In this document: positions 26,532 to 35,435 of the stretch, in pieces | Position numbering within the stretch: the stretch's first letter is position 1 | How the letters are laid out: each line of letters starts with the position of its first letter | Source of the DNA: Burkholderia sp. WP9 | GTDB taxonomy: Bacteria > Pseudomonadota > Gammaproteobacteria > Burkholderiales > Burkholderiaceae | Reading direction: 5' to 3' | Assembly: GCF_900104795.1 (NCBI RefSeq) | Contig: NZ_FNTG01000001.1 | Span: forward strand, 4,030,001-4,094,000 | DNA: 64,000 nucleotides | The notes under the pieces: model-generated | What the model was told of the DNA's origin: nothing | Database searches by the model: none | Seen by the model: the letters and a program-made list of their open reading frames with translations, nothing else | Translations under genes and position numbers: made by a program

Positions 26532-26996
26532 AATTTAACTCTGGCTTTTGTTCTACAAAGGTTAGAAACCGCGTGAGTATAGGAAACCGCGCCGTCAAAC
26601 CAGCCCTTTCCGTCCGGTATAAAGCTATTGCGATAAATGAAACAATTTGTCACAAACTCGAAACAATCGAGGCGCAGCGCCGCCTGGCGGGATCCGTAGA
26701 CACAAAACGATCGGGATCTGCCTGCAACACGAGTGGGATTGGCGCAACGCCAGCCGTTCCCTGGGGCGGCTCATCGCGTCGGAGATGGACTGGATGCGCG
26801 CCCGGTGGAGTTGAACGAACGGGGCGGCCGGAGGACATGCGCCATGGCGAGGTATGCCCCGCGTGTCTCCGGGTGCGATCGATGATTTTCGCTGCCTTTT
26901 TACTGATTCCTGGATGGAGCGGTCACAAAAAAGTCACATCCTGCACTTAAGGTGCAGACCTCCGTAGGGCATTCAAAACACGTAAGGAACCTGGAT
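26532..26996. promoter_or_regulatory. Divergent promoter region porin / pstS
   Basis: 465 bases separate the two start codons. The pstS side holds a Pho-box-like site (separate entry) and a short palindrome CTGCACTTAAGGTGCAG at 26,941-26,957 between that site and the gene. No gene is supported here. Confidence 0.5.
26920..26937 (+). promoter_or_regulatory. Pho-box-like PhoB site
   Basis: Two 7-bp direct repeats, CGGTCAC and AAGTCAC, are separated by AAAA. This gives the 11-bp period and AT-rich spacer of PhoB sites (consensus CTGTCAT-4-CTGTCAT). It lies 60 bases before the pstS ATG. Phosphate-starvation control of pstS is the known pattern. Confidence 0.65.
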
Positions 26997-28022
26997 ATGA
27001 AGCTCAAGCGACTCGCCGCTGCTCTGTGCGCAATTTGCGCCGCCACCGCGCATGCCGCCGATATCACCGGCGCAGGCAGCACCTTCGCAGCGCCGATCTA
27101 CACGAAGTGGGCGGATGCCTATCAGAAGTCCGGCGGCGGCAAGGTCAATTATCAGGGTATTGGTTCGTCGGGCGGCGTGAAGCAGATTATCGCGAAGACG
27201 GTTGATTTCGCGGGCACGGACGCTCCGCTGAAGGACGAAGATCTCGCAAAGGAAGGTCTGTTCCAGTTCCCGACGGTCGTCGGTGGCGTGGTCCCCGTCA
27301 TCAACGTGCCCGGCGTGAAGGCCGGTGAAGTGACACTGTCGGGCGAAGTTCTCGGCGACATCTACCTGGGCAAGATCAGGAAGTGGAACGACGCGGCAAT
27401 CGTCGCGCTCAACCCGAAGGTCAAGCTGCCGGATACCGACATCGCGGTAGTGCGCCGCGCGGACGGTTCGGGCACCAGCTTCGTCTGGACGAACTATCTG
27501 TCCAAGGTCAATGCGGACTGGAAAACGAAGGTTGGTGAGGGTTCCACGGTCAACTGGCCGACGGGCACGGGCGGCAAGGGCAACGACGGCGTAGCAGCCT
27601 TCGTGCAGCGTCTGCCAGGCGCGATCGGCTATGTCGAATGGGCGTACGCGAAGCAAAACCACATGACCTATGTCGACATGAAAAATTCGACAGGTACGGT
27701 GGTCGAGCCGAAAACGGACACGTTCAAGGCCGCCGCTGCTGGCGCAGACTGGTCGAAGTCGTTCTACCAGATCCTGACGAACGAGCCGGGCAAGACCGCA
27801 TGGCCGATCGTCGCCGCGACGTTCGTGCTGGTGCACACGACGCAGGACAAGCCGGAGCAGGGTAAGGAGACGCTGAAGTTCTTTGACTGGGCGTTCAGGA
27901 ACGGCACCCAGGCAGCGAACGAACTTGATTACATCTCGCTGCCGGAATCGGTGGTGTCGGAAATCCGCGCGCAGTGGAAGACGAAGGTGAAGGACGCGTC
28001 GGGTAAGTCGGTGGCCGAATAA
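26997..28022 (+). CDS. pstS: Phosphate ABC transporter substrate-binding protein PstS
   Basis: Periplasmic phosphate-binding protein, 341 residues. The signal peptide ends at [10 protein letters not shown]. Phosphate-binding motifs are present: [22 protein letters not shown] and [10 protein letters not shown]. The start is ATG 26997 with AAGGA upstream; a longer frame from 26952 would hide the signal peptide. It stands alone: no pstC, pstA or pstB follows, so it would feed a transporter encoded elsewhere. Its place in the island suggests an extra PstS copy as cargo. Confidence 0.95.
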   Translation: MKLKRLAAALCAICAATAHAADITGAGSTFAAPIYTKWADAYQKSGGGKVNYQGIGSSGGVKQIIAKTVDFAGTDAPLKDEDLAKEGLFQFPTVVGGVVPVINVPGVKAGEVTLSGEVLGDIYLGKIRKWNDAAIVALNPKVKLPDTDIAVVRRADGSGTSFVWTNYLSKVNADWKTKVGEGSTVNWPTGTGGKGNDGVAAFVQRLPGAIGYVEWAYAKQNHMTYVDMKNSTGTVVEPKTDTFKAAAAGADWSKSFYQILTNEPGKTAWPIVAATFVLVHTTQDKPEQGKETLKFFDWAFRNGTQAANELDYISLPESVVSEIRAQWKTKVKDASGKSVAE

Positions 28023-28166
28023 GTCACGGAACCATAAGGCGACGCTTTCGAGACGGGCCATCCGGGTCACGCGCGCCCGGATGCGTTCGGGCCGTGCGGT
28101 CGAATGCTGATATCGCTGCCTATCGATGCGCCAGTGCTTTTGGCATAGGCGGCGAGTCAGCCAATG

Positions 28167-28433
28167 TCAGAGATCGGCGGCCGATAGCGTTATCCGTTCG
28201 CCGGTGCGCGGAAATGCTTTTTGCTCGACGGCATGCAGGATCTTGCGCTTGCCAAGTTCGAAGCCAAGTATCAGTTGTTTGGGGGGCTCGTTAGCGGCGC
28301 CGAGCTGTTCGCAAACCGCGCTGGAAGGCAGCGCAAAGGCACAGTATCCCCAGCCAAAGCCGTAGGCCGAAAACCCTAGTGCTGAGTCGACGGAAAGGAC
28401 TGGTGCCGTCAGTTTCGTGCCGAACTGATCCAT
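28167..28433 (-). CDS. Small protein of unknown function
   Basis: An 88-residue minus-strand protein, probably alpha/beta, with AAGGAT 6-7 bases before the ATG. Two halves look like strand-rich segments (GFSAYGFGWGYCAFALPSSA, and PPKQLILGFELGKRKILHAV). Resemblance to DUF1488-like small proteins is weak and I do not assign it. Convergent with pstS. Confidence 0.6.
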   Translation of the reverse strand: MDQFGTKLTAPVLSVDSALGFSAYGFGWGYCAFALPSSAVCEQLGAANEPPKQLILGFELGKRKILHAVEQKAFPRTGERITLSAADL

Positions 28434-28816
28434 TGATATCCTTTTTCTGACATGCGGCGCCGGTTTTTTATTCTCTCACGGCGCGCTGAAACCCGCCCCT
28501 CCCGCCTGCAAAACGCCGATCAAGACCGTCTAAGTCTAAGTCCATCGAGCGTGCCTGAAGCATAGTGAAGGCTGGCAATATTTGAACAGAGAATGGTGCG
28601 CTAGCGCACATTTGAGTCCACGCAAAGCCAACGCGGTAATCGGCGACGGGCGGTCGCTGTTATCAATCGGAAAATCCGAAAGTGACGTGTAGCCGCTTGA
28701 GCATGGCCGATACTCGAATGATGGCCGATGACCTGTCCCCGAGTGGCGTCCGAATGACCGCTCCACTCCGAAGTCTGTCAATCGGCAGGAATCGGCGCCG
28801 GATGCTCGGCGTGTTG
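28434..28816. other. Gap with no supported gene
   Basis: About 380 bases of non-coding appearance with several short GGCCGAT-like repeats near 28,700-28,735. I see no gene, terminator or promoter that I could defend. Confidence 0.35.
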
Positions 28817-29304
28817 TCAAGCTACCACATGGACCGATGGGGCCTCTCCCTCAGGACCGTTTTCCCGCGCCCCCGGGCGCATCAGGCTCACGGTGTAGTG
28901 GCCACCGTGTTCCCTTTTGAGAGCGAGAAGGTTATAGGCTTTCAACATGTCCAGTAAGCCGGAGTAGTCGTAGGCACCTGGAGAAAAGCCTGGGTCGGTT
29001 CGCTTAAGGTACTGGCCCAACGAACTCACATGGACTTGTCCGTCGGGCACGCTATTCGATAGCAGCGCGACGGCTTCCACGACGAACTTCGGCCGTGGCT
29101 TTATGGCGTGTGCCTTCGGAGGATCTGCCTTCAGTTCTCTTGAAGACTCGGTTGATTCACCGTCTGCCGATACTGTGGGTGGCGCCCATTCAAAAAACTG
29201 ATCGCTCGAATTCCGCAATGCCTCAGGTGTTTTCGATTCACCGACGACAGAGACAACCGCTCCGCGTTCCCGGAGCTTGCGGCAGAGGTAGGCAAAGTCG
29301 GAAT
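28817..29304 (-). pseudogene. NYN/OST-HTH protein, 3' part (cut by IS21)
   Basis: Carries the end of the NYN nuclease domain (SDFAYLCRKLRERGAVVSVVG) and a C-terminal OST-HTH/LOTUS RNA-binding domain (about 70 residues with VHVSSLGQYLKRTDPGFSP). The 5' part is at 31,902-32,225. The two parts are separated by an IS21-family element with the 8-bp duplication GTCGGAAT (29,297-29,304 and 31,902-31,909). Taking out the element and one copy restores VTSDSDFAYL and a 267-residue LabA-like protein. Now disrupted. Confidence 0.9.
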
Positions 29305-29319
29305 TGCGTATTTCACACC

Positions 29320-29421
29320 AAGCTGGACAAGGATTTCGCGGCAAGCTGGACAGGCTTTTCACACGAAGCTGGACACGGATTTCACGGCAAGCTGGACAGC
29401 GATTTCGCGCCAGGCTGGACA
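29320..29421 (+). repeat. Left terminal array of IS21 element, 23-bp period
   Basis: Five copies of AAGCTGGACA (the last one AGGCTGGACA) start at 29,320, 29,343, 29,366, 29,389 and 29,412, exactly 23 bases apart. They are probably transposase binding sites, on about two helical turns each. Confidence 0.9.
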
Positions 29422-29487
29422 GTAAGGTCGTAAAGTAGCGACGCAGGTCAACCGTGGCACCCTTGACGATTTCGTCGGGGCGTCTAC

Positions 29488-31030
29488 ATGGCATTTCCAA
29501 AGTTGACCATGCGTAAAATTCGAGAAGCGCTGCGCCTACATTTCGAATGCGGCTTTAATCATCGGGAAGTCGGCCGGGCGTTGGGCACGTCGCCCACCAC
29601 CGTTGGGCAATATGTCCGCCGTCTGGAACGGGCAGGCTTAAGCTACCCGCTGCCGCTAACGCTCAGCGATGATGAACTCGAGGCACGCCTGTTTCCGCCG
29701 CCGCCGCGTGTGGAAGGAGAACGTCCCGCACCGCACTGGCCGACCGTGAGGCGGGAGCTTGCCCGCAAAGGCGTGACGCTCGACCTGCTCTGGAACGAGT
29801 ACAAGGCCGAGCACCCCGACGGTTACGCGTACACCTGGTTTTGCACACGATACAGCGAATGGGCGAATGCGCTTCCGCTAACCTTGCGGCAAACACACGC
29901 TCCGGGCGAGAAGTTGTTCGTCGACTACTCAGGCGACAAGGTTGCGATCATCAATGCGGATACGGGCGAAATCCGGGAGGCTGAGTTGTTCGTGGCCGTG
30001 CTGGGAGCCTCGAACTATACGTATGCGGAAGCGACCTGGACTCCATCAGCAGAGTTCTGACTGGATTGGCTCTCACATTCGAACATTCGAATTTATGGGC
30101 GGTTGTCCTGAGATCGTCACGCCCGACAACCTTAAATCGGGTGTGCACAAGCCGAGCTTTTACGATCCCATTATCAATCGAACATACGGAGAAATGGCCT
30201 CGCATTATTCTCTGGCTGTCATCCCGGCCCGAAGTAAAAAGCCCCGTGATAAAGCCAAGGTCGAGCAAGGCGTGCTCCTTGTCCAACGCTACATTCTCGC
30301 CCGACTTCGCAAGCACCGTTTCTTTAGCCTGGCCGAGGCAAACTCTGCGATCGCGTCACTCCTGGTCGACTTGAACAACAAATCCTTCAAGAAGCTGCCG
30401 GGATCGCGCCGCAGCACCTTCGATGAATTCGAACGCTCATCGCTGAAGGCGCTTCCATTGCTGCGCTATCAATATGCTGACTGGAAGGTGGCGCGCGTGG
30501 GACTCGACTACCACGTCGACATTGACGTTCACTATTACTCTGTACCGCATCGCTTCGCGCGTCAACAGGTCGACGTTCGATATACGAACGGGACAGTCGA
30601 GATCTTCCACCGAGGCACGCGTATCGCCGCCCACGCGCGAAGCACTCGACGTGGTCACCACACTACGGTTAATGCGCACATGCCGCCTCACCATCAAGAG
30701 GTCAGCGGATGGGGAGCACAGCGCCTGTACGACTGGGCCATGCGTATCGGCCCGCATACCGCCGCCGTGATCCAGCACTTGCTCGGCGGCCGACAGCATC
30801 CTCAACAAGCCTATCGCGCCTGCCTTGGCGTGCTTCGCCTCGGCAAAGACCATGGCAATGCGCGGCTGGAAGCCGCGTGCTGCCGCGCCATCGATCTGAA
30901 GGCGCCAAGCTACCGTTTCATTAGCTCGACGCTGAAGAACGGTCTGGACCAGTCGCCTCAGACAGAAACGGATCAGGCCAGCTTACCGCTCACACATCCC
31001 AATGTGCGCGGCCCCGACTACTACCATTGA
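29488..31030 (+). pseudogene. istA: IS21-family transposase IstA, frameshifted
   Basis: The first frame (29,488-30,060) encodes 190 residues: N-terminal HTH (FNHREVGRALGTSPTTVGQY) and the start of the DDE core ([13 protein letters not shown]). Similarity continues in the next frame from about 30,040 ([29 protein letters not shown] with the second Asp, [14 protein letters not shown] with the Glu) to the stop at 31,030. One extra base near 30,040, in ACTCCATCAGC, explains the shift. Either a real inactivation or a base-calling error; IS21 istA is not normally frameshifted. Confidence 0.9.
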
Positions 31031-31039
31031 AGAGGACGC

Positions 31040-31798
31040 ATGCTCAACCATCCAACGATCGACAAGCTTCACGCGCTGAGGCTGAACGGCATGGCAGCCG
31101 CCTTGGCGCAACAGCAGAATAACCCCGATATCGAAGCGCTGGGTTTCGAAGAGCGCTTGGGCTTGCTTGTGGAGCGCGAAGCAAGCGAGCGCGAATCTAG
31201 GCAAACCTCATCGCGCCTTCGGCGTGCCAAGCTGAAGTTCTCCGATGCCGTGGCCGAAGACATCGACTACCGCACCCCGCGCGGGCTCGATCGCGCACTC
31301 ATGGGCCGCTTGCTGACCGGCGAATGGATTCGGGAGAAGCACAACACGCTGATTATCGGCGCGACCGGCCTCGGTAAGACCTGGCTCGGATGCGCGCTTG
31401 CCAATCAGGCATGCCGCTTAGGCTACACGGTGGCCTATCTCAAGATGCCGCGACTCACAGAGGAACTCGCTATTGCGCACGGCAGCGGCCGATACGCGCG
31501 AGCGCTCGCGCAGTGGGCCAAAACGGACGTACTGTTGATGGATGACTTCGCGATGGCACCAATGCCTGACAGCGCCCGGCGCGACCTGCTCGAAATACTT
31601 GATGACCGCCACGGTCGCCGTTCAACCATCGCGACGAGTCAAATTCCTGTCGAAAACTGGCATGGCGCGCTTGGTGATCCGACACTTGCCGACGCCATTC
31701 TCGACCGGCTTGTTCACAACACGTATCGGATCAACATGAAGGGCGAATCGATGCGAAAACTAAAAATTAGTTTGACCGAAAACCTGCAGGCAGAGTAA
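31040..31798 (+). CDS. istB: IS21-family helper ATPase IstB
   Basis: A 252-residue AAA+ ATPase that assembles on target DNA and helps IstA. Walker A is GATGLGKTWLG (about 108-118), Walker B is VLLMDDFAMAP (about 168-178) and the sensor region is IATSQIPVENWHG. Intact, ATG 9 bases after istA, with GAAGAGGA upstream. It is followed at once by the right end array. Confidence 0.95.
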   Translation: MLNHPTIDKLHALRLNGMAAALAQQQNNPDIEALGFEERLGLLVEREASERESRQTSSRLRRAKLKFSDAVAEDIDYRTPRGLDRALMGRLLTGEWIREKHNTLIIGATGLGKTWLGCALANQACRLGYTVAYLKMPRLTEELAIAHGSGRYARALAQWAKTDVLLMDDFAMAPMPDSARRDLLEILDDRHGRRSTIATSQIPVENWHGALGDPTLADAILDRLVHNTYRINMKGESMRKLKISLTENLQAE

Positions 31799-31831
31799 AA
31801 ACAGAAAACCCCTGCGTCGCTGCGCTCCGAC

Positions 31832-31887
31832 TGTCCAGCTTCGCGCGAAACACCTGTCCGCCTTCACGCGAAACGCGTGTCCAGCTT
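31832..31887 (-). repeat. Right terminal array of IS21 element
   Basis: Three inverted copies (TGTCCAGCTT, TGTCCGCCTT, TGTCCAGCTT) start at 31,832, 31,855 and 31,878, again 23 bases apart, mirroring the left end. Confidence 0.88.
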
Positions 31888-31901
31888 CCCCGAAATACGC
31901 A

Positions 31902-32225
31902 GTCGGAATCGCTGGTCACCAGGCAAAACTTGTCTGCACGATCGTCGAACATGGCTTCGAGGGCGTCGAGCGCGAGGGCGATGTCAGCGGTGTTTTTGCC
32001 AGACGCGTACTGGAATTGCAGACAGGGAGTGAATGCCTGCCGAACCAGCGCCTCCTGCCAAGTCTTGGTGAGCGTGCTGTGATTGCCATAGCCACGACGA
32101 AGGACCACTCGTCCGAACTGGGCAACCACCCTCAAGGCGTAATCCAAAATCTCTGGCCGGGTATTGTCGCAATCCACAAGCACCGCGACGCGAGATTCAA
32201 CAGGAGGTAATGACGCGCCCATCAA
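31902..32225 (-). pseudogene. NYN/OST-HTH protein, 5' part (cut by IS21)
   Basis: Encodes the first 107 residues of a NYN (LabA/DUF88) domain: VAVLVDCDNT with the catalytic Asp, KNTADIALALDALEAMF, and CLVTSDSD where the IS cuts. NYN proteins are PIN-like RNases; with the OST-HTH tail the full gene would have acted on RNA. Downstream codons run into the IS right end. The 3' part lies at 28,817-29,304. Confidence 0.9.
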
Positions 32226-32616
32226 TTGACCTTGTCAAATTACAGTGTGTAAAAATGATAGCGGTAAACTGGGGGCGCTTACGATAATTTGATGAACCGA
32301 TTGCTCCCCCCGTGTTCTGGCACCCGCCTCCATCGACACACGATGCTTCGAGCTCCCTGGGCCCGATCCGGACGAACGCATCGACATTCACGCGTCGCTT
32401 CAGCTTCAATAGCTGCCCTTTGCGCGCGAACGGAGCGAATGGACGCTTCGGGTCGGGTTGAGCCAGTCGCAGTCTGATGGGACTGCGGCCGGCCGAGTCC
32501 GGCCATGTACGGCCATTGGCCTGTGTTTTGGATTTGGACGTTCGAACGTCGGCTCCGCGCAGGAAACGGCCCTCCACCGGCGGCGCATTGTCTTCCAGCC
32601 CCTCGGAGCCCGAGGC
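32226..32616. other. Gap with no supported gene
   Basis: About 390 bases. The part next to 32,225 is AT-rich (32,230-32,290) and probably holds the promoter of the NYN gene. The remaining frames are Arg-rich shadows. Confidence 0.35.
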
Positions 32617-34110
32617 TCACTTAACGTCTTGACGTCTCAAGAAGGGACGTTTCTGAGCGATGTTTGGATTCGAAGGTCCCGGCTGAGGCACAACTATCGT
32701 GTAGGTCACAGTCTGACCTTGGGTCAGATCGGCGGATACCTGAGATAGCCCGTTCTGAAACGTCAGTCCATCGCTTAGCGTGATTCCGAGCGTTCCATCA
32801 TTATCCGGCGCAGTAACTGCAGTAACCGTAAGCGAATGGTTGCCCGGGTTCAGGCTGCTTACCGCAAAGTTGTTGCTTGCACCGATTGTGGTCGTTCCCA
32901 GAGTCAGCGAGTCCAACACCACTAGAAACGCGTCGTCTGCAGCACTGCCGTTATCGCCGACTTGAATACTCCCCGAGACCTTTCCTATACACGTCGTGGG
33001 GTCAATCTGCTGATGTGTTCCGAAGTTTTTGCCATTGGGCACGTATTCGAAATGGAGATGGGGGCCCGTCAGATCCTTTCCAGTCGTATCTGCCGCGGCA
33101 ATGAGGTCCCCCTTTTTTACCAAAGTGCCCACTTGAACGAGTGTGCTGTCATCCTTGAGATGCGCGTATCGGACGATCGCACCGTAATTGGTTGGGTCAC
33201 CGGACGACGCGATCTTGATTTCGATCACGTTTCCGTAAGACGGGCTTTTCCGGACGCTTGACACAAGCCCGTCTGCCACAGCTATCACTGAATCGCCGTC
33301 TGCGGCGCGGAAATCTGTGCCCTCGTGCGGTCGCGGCTGCCCTGTCACTGGCTGCGGCCTTACAGGAGCGAAATTGCTGGTGATTTCTAGCGGCCGGATG
33401 AGGGGAGGCCCGATCGCGATAGGGCAATCCGGCTGGGCCGTACCTTGCGCCTTGACACTTTGCTGAGCGTTCGTGGTATTCAACGGTTCGCGAGATGTAG
33501 CCGGCACCGAAGCCAACGTCACGACCAGTTCATAGTTTCCGTCTTGGCGGCGCTGATTCGAAAAAACGGCGGGCGGAAGAGTCACTGTTACGGTACCTTT
33601 CGTAGCGTCGAAAGTAGACGGCACCAAAGTGAAGACGTCTAAATTCTCGTTGTCCGCGCCTGCTTGGGGCACTTGGACGAAGACCTCCACTACTTCGTTT
33701 GATTGCACCTTCGACAAAAAGTCAGAGGGCACAGTTATCGTGACCTCAACACCATCGGCCGGAACCGAGGCGCCTGTGTTCAGCCTGATCTCATAGGGGA
33801 TGCGCTGCGACACGCCGAATACACTGGCGGAATCTGTGAACGTGTCGGCGGTGCTCTGTTCCGATGTTTTCGCGAGCGTCACTGATTGGTTGTTGTTGAA
33901 GCTTCCGTTGGGAAAAGTTATCGTCGCTACGCGTGGGAGCGTGACCGAGCCTCCACTTGCTGGGATCGTCGCTTGCGCAGTATCTGTCGAAGTGGGCGTT
34001 GAATTCCCCGGCGGCGGCGACGTTGTTGATCCAGTGTTTGAATTATCTATTCCACCTCCGCAGGCTGCGAAGAGCAACGAAACTGCAAACACGAGGTAGT
34101 TTCGGTTCAT
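32617..34110 (-). CDS. Lipoprotein with ZU5-like and M23 (LytM) peptidase domains
   Basis: A 497-residue predicted lipoprotein: signal peptide with lipobox LLFAAC|GGG, then a Thr/Ser/Pro linker. A beta-rich domain (about 48-185) follows that resembles ZU5 (SGGSVTLPRVATITFPNGSF). The M23/LytM domain is at about 250-375, with zinc ligands in RPHEGTDFR and the closing GPHLHFEY. A C-terminal beta domain (about 380-480) ends the protein. M23 enzymes cut peptidoglycan cross-bridges; the two His motifs are both present, so it may be active. It is a monocistronic gene in the island; role in host cell wall or in mobile-element entry is open. Confidence 0.83.
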   Translation of the reverse strand: MNRNYLVFAVSLLFAACGGGIDNSNTGSTTSPPPGNSTPTSTDTAQATIPASGGSVTLPRVATITFPNGSFNNNQSVTLAKTSEQSTADTFTDSASVFGVSQRIPYEIRLNTGASVPADGVEVTITVPSDFLSKVQSNEVVEVFVQVPQAGADNENLDVFTLVPSTFDATKGTVTVTLPPAVFSNQRRQDGNYELVVTLASVPATSREPLNTTNAQQSVKAQGTAQPDCPIAIGPPLIRPLEITSNFAPVRPQPVTGQPRPHEGTDFRAADGDSVIAVADGLVSSVRKSPSYGNVIEIKIASSGDPTNYGAIVRYAHLKDDSTLVQVGTLVKKGDLIAAADTTGKDLTGPHLHFEYVPNGKNFGTHQQIDPTTCIGKVSGSIQVGDNGSAADDAFLVVLDSLTLGTTTIGASNNFAVSSLNPGNHSLTVTAVTAPDNDGTLGITLSDGLTFQNGLSQVSADLTQGQTVTYTIVVPQPGPSNPNIAQKRPFLRRQDVK

Positions 34111-34661
34111 ATGGACTCCACTCCCTTCCGGAGACGTCTTTGCAAACCGCTTGTAGTTTGTGCCCGATTACAGCGTTGAAAAACAGATGTGTTGAAGGCT
34201 AGATGACATAGCAACGAAAGCAAAGCGCAGGTTTTGAGACGTATGTACGGTACCGCACGAAGCCGGCATAAACTACCGATAGTGCGAACTCGTCCCAAGC
34301 TCTATCGGAAATCATCTGCCGCGATCTCCGCAGATTCACACAGCGGAATGCGTTGGCGCGCATATTTCAAACTGCCGTTCTGGTCGCCGTCGAGCGGTAG
34401 ATTGTGAAAACGCGCACATGGCACCCACTTGCAGCTAGCGAATGCAATCAGTGAATGGCCGTTATGTTTCCGGTAAGAGACAGTTTGATGTGATGTCGTC
34501 GAGCGGCCGCTCGGGATCGGTTAGCGACGCTCGAAGCGAGCATCGATCCGAAAAAAAATATGTCGCCCGGATCTGACCAGACGCACCGATCGGTGCGCCT
34601 GGCCTTGATCGCGGAGCGAAGGGGCTGGACCAGACGCTGCCCAGCGAGGCAGCAATCCCCG
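34111..34661. other. 550-bp gap upstream of the lipoprotein gene
   Basis: No gene is supported; short frames on both strands have unlike composition. It separates the lipoprotein gene from the ICE-type run of minus-strand genes. Confidence 0.35.
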
Positions 34662-34955
34662 TCAATAGTCGTCGGGAAGCAGAGTCGTCGTTGCCGAGCC
34701 GTCGGCTTCGGTGATCACCCAGATTTTTTCGCCGCCAGGCAGGTCGTAGCTCGAGAGCAGCCGCCGGCCGGTCACCAAGGCCAGTTCGTTCGCCGCGAGA
34801 TCCTCGACCGACAGTTCACCCCAGTCGCAGTTCGCGTGCCGGGCTAGCAGCAGGACACCCGGGATACCTGCCGCATCGAGCGCAGTCTGAGCCGCAGGTG
34901 TGATGACGGGCCGGCCTATCGGAAAGCGCCGCCTGCTTCCCGTGCCGATACTCAT
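34662..34955 (-). CDS. ICE/plasmid-type small protein, paralogue A
   Basis: A 97-residue protein. It aligns along its length with the protein of the next gene upstream (34,952-35,341): both have a VTPxA start, a (C)DWG motif, a block of the form ND/NELxLxxGxRLLSxYxLPxG and a Thr-rich end. The pair is therefore a tandem duplication. Similar proteins occur on ICEs of beta/gamma-proteobacteria; function unknown. The ATG at 34,955 overlaps the stop of the upstream gene, so translation is coupled. Confidence 0.65.
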   Translation of the reverse strand: MSIGTGSRRRFPIGRPVITPAAQTALDAAGIPGVLLLARHANCDWGELSVEDLAANELALVTGRRLLSSYDLPGGEKIWVITEADGSATTTLLPDDY

Positions 34956-35341
34956 GTGCGGCGGCCCTCCTGTACGTAGTCGATGACGGACCATGCCGGC
35001 TGCCGTGCGCGCTTCGGCGTGCCAGCCTGGTGTTGCTCACGTCCGAACATGACCTGTCCGAGCAGTTCGATGGTGGTTTGTGAGCGATCCCACTCGGTTA
35101 CGACGATGATCCGTGCGCCATCCGGCAGGGGGTAGATCGACAGCAGACGCAAGCCGGCAGCAATCGATAGATCGTTTTGACGCGCGTCGTCATCCGACAC
35201 GCAGCCCCAGTCGCCAGCGATATGACGGAGCATGACGCTGATGACCGGTATCTTGTTGGTTCGCAGCGTTTCCAGTGCGTCCGGTGTGACCAGCAACTTT
35301 CCTGGATGGAACAACGGTTTCAGGCGGGTACTTGAGTGCAT
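34952..35341 (-). CDS. ICE/plasmid-type small protein, paralogue B
   Basis: A 129-residue protein from ATG 35,341, related to the downstream 97-residue protein (IAGDWGCVSDDDARQNDLSI matches ANCDWGELSVEDLAANELAL in position and pattern) with an extra 30-residue basic tail. No TM helix, signal or known catalytic motif. The two genes overlap by four bases. Confidence 0.65.
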   Translation of the reverse strand: MHSSTRLKPLFHPGKLLVTPDALETLRTNKIPVISVMLRHIAGDWGCVSDDDARQNDLSIAAGLRLLSIYPLPDGARIIVVTEWDRSQTTIELLGQVMFGREQHQAGTPKRARQPAWSVIDYVQEGRRT

Positions 35342-35435
35342 CTTGTTCTCCGACGTATAGACGAGCGTCGGCCTCCGGCGAACCGGATGCGTCACTCGTG
35401 ATTTGAAGGAAGTGTCGAGCGCAGAACGCGCCCGG

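Larger units (their letters stand above)
29305..31901 (+). mobile_element. IS21-family insertion sequence
   Basis: 2,597 bases with ends TGCGTATTTC in inverted orientation and an 8-bp target duplication GTCGGAAT. It holds istA (frameshifted) and istB on the + strand. Both ends carry spaced copies of AAGCTGGACA, the multiple terminal repeats typical of IS21. It disrupted the NYN gene. Confidence 0.95.

Noticed and set aside
29320..29421. CRISPR-like regular repeats
   Set aside because: The 10-bp units with 23-bp period are at an IS end, are mirrored at the other end and have no cas genes near; they are IS21 terminal repeats.
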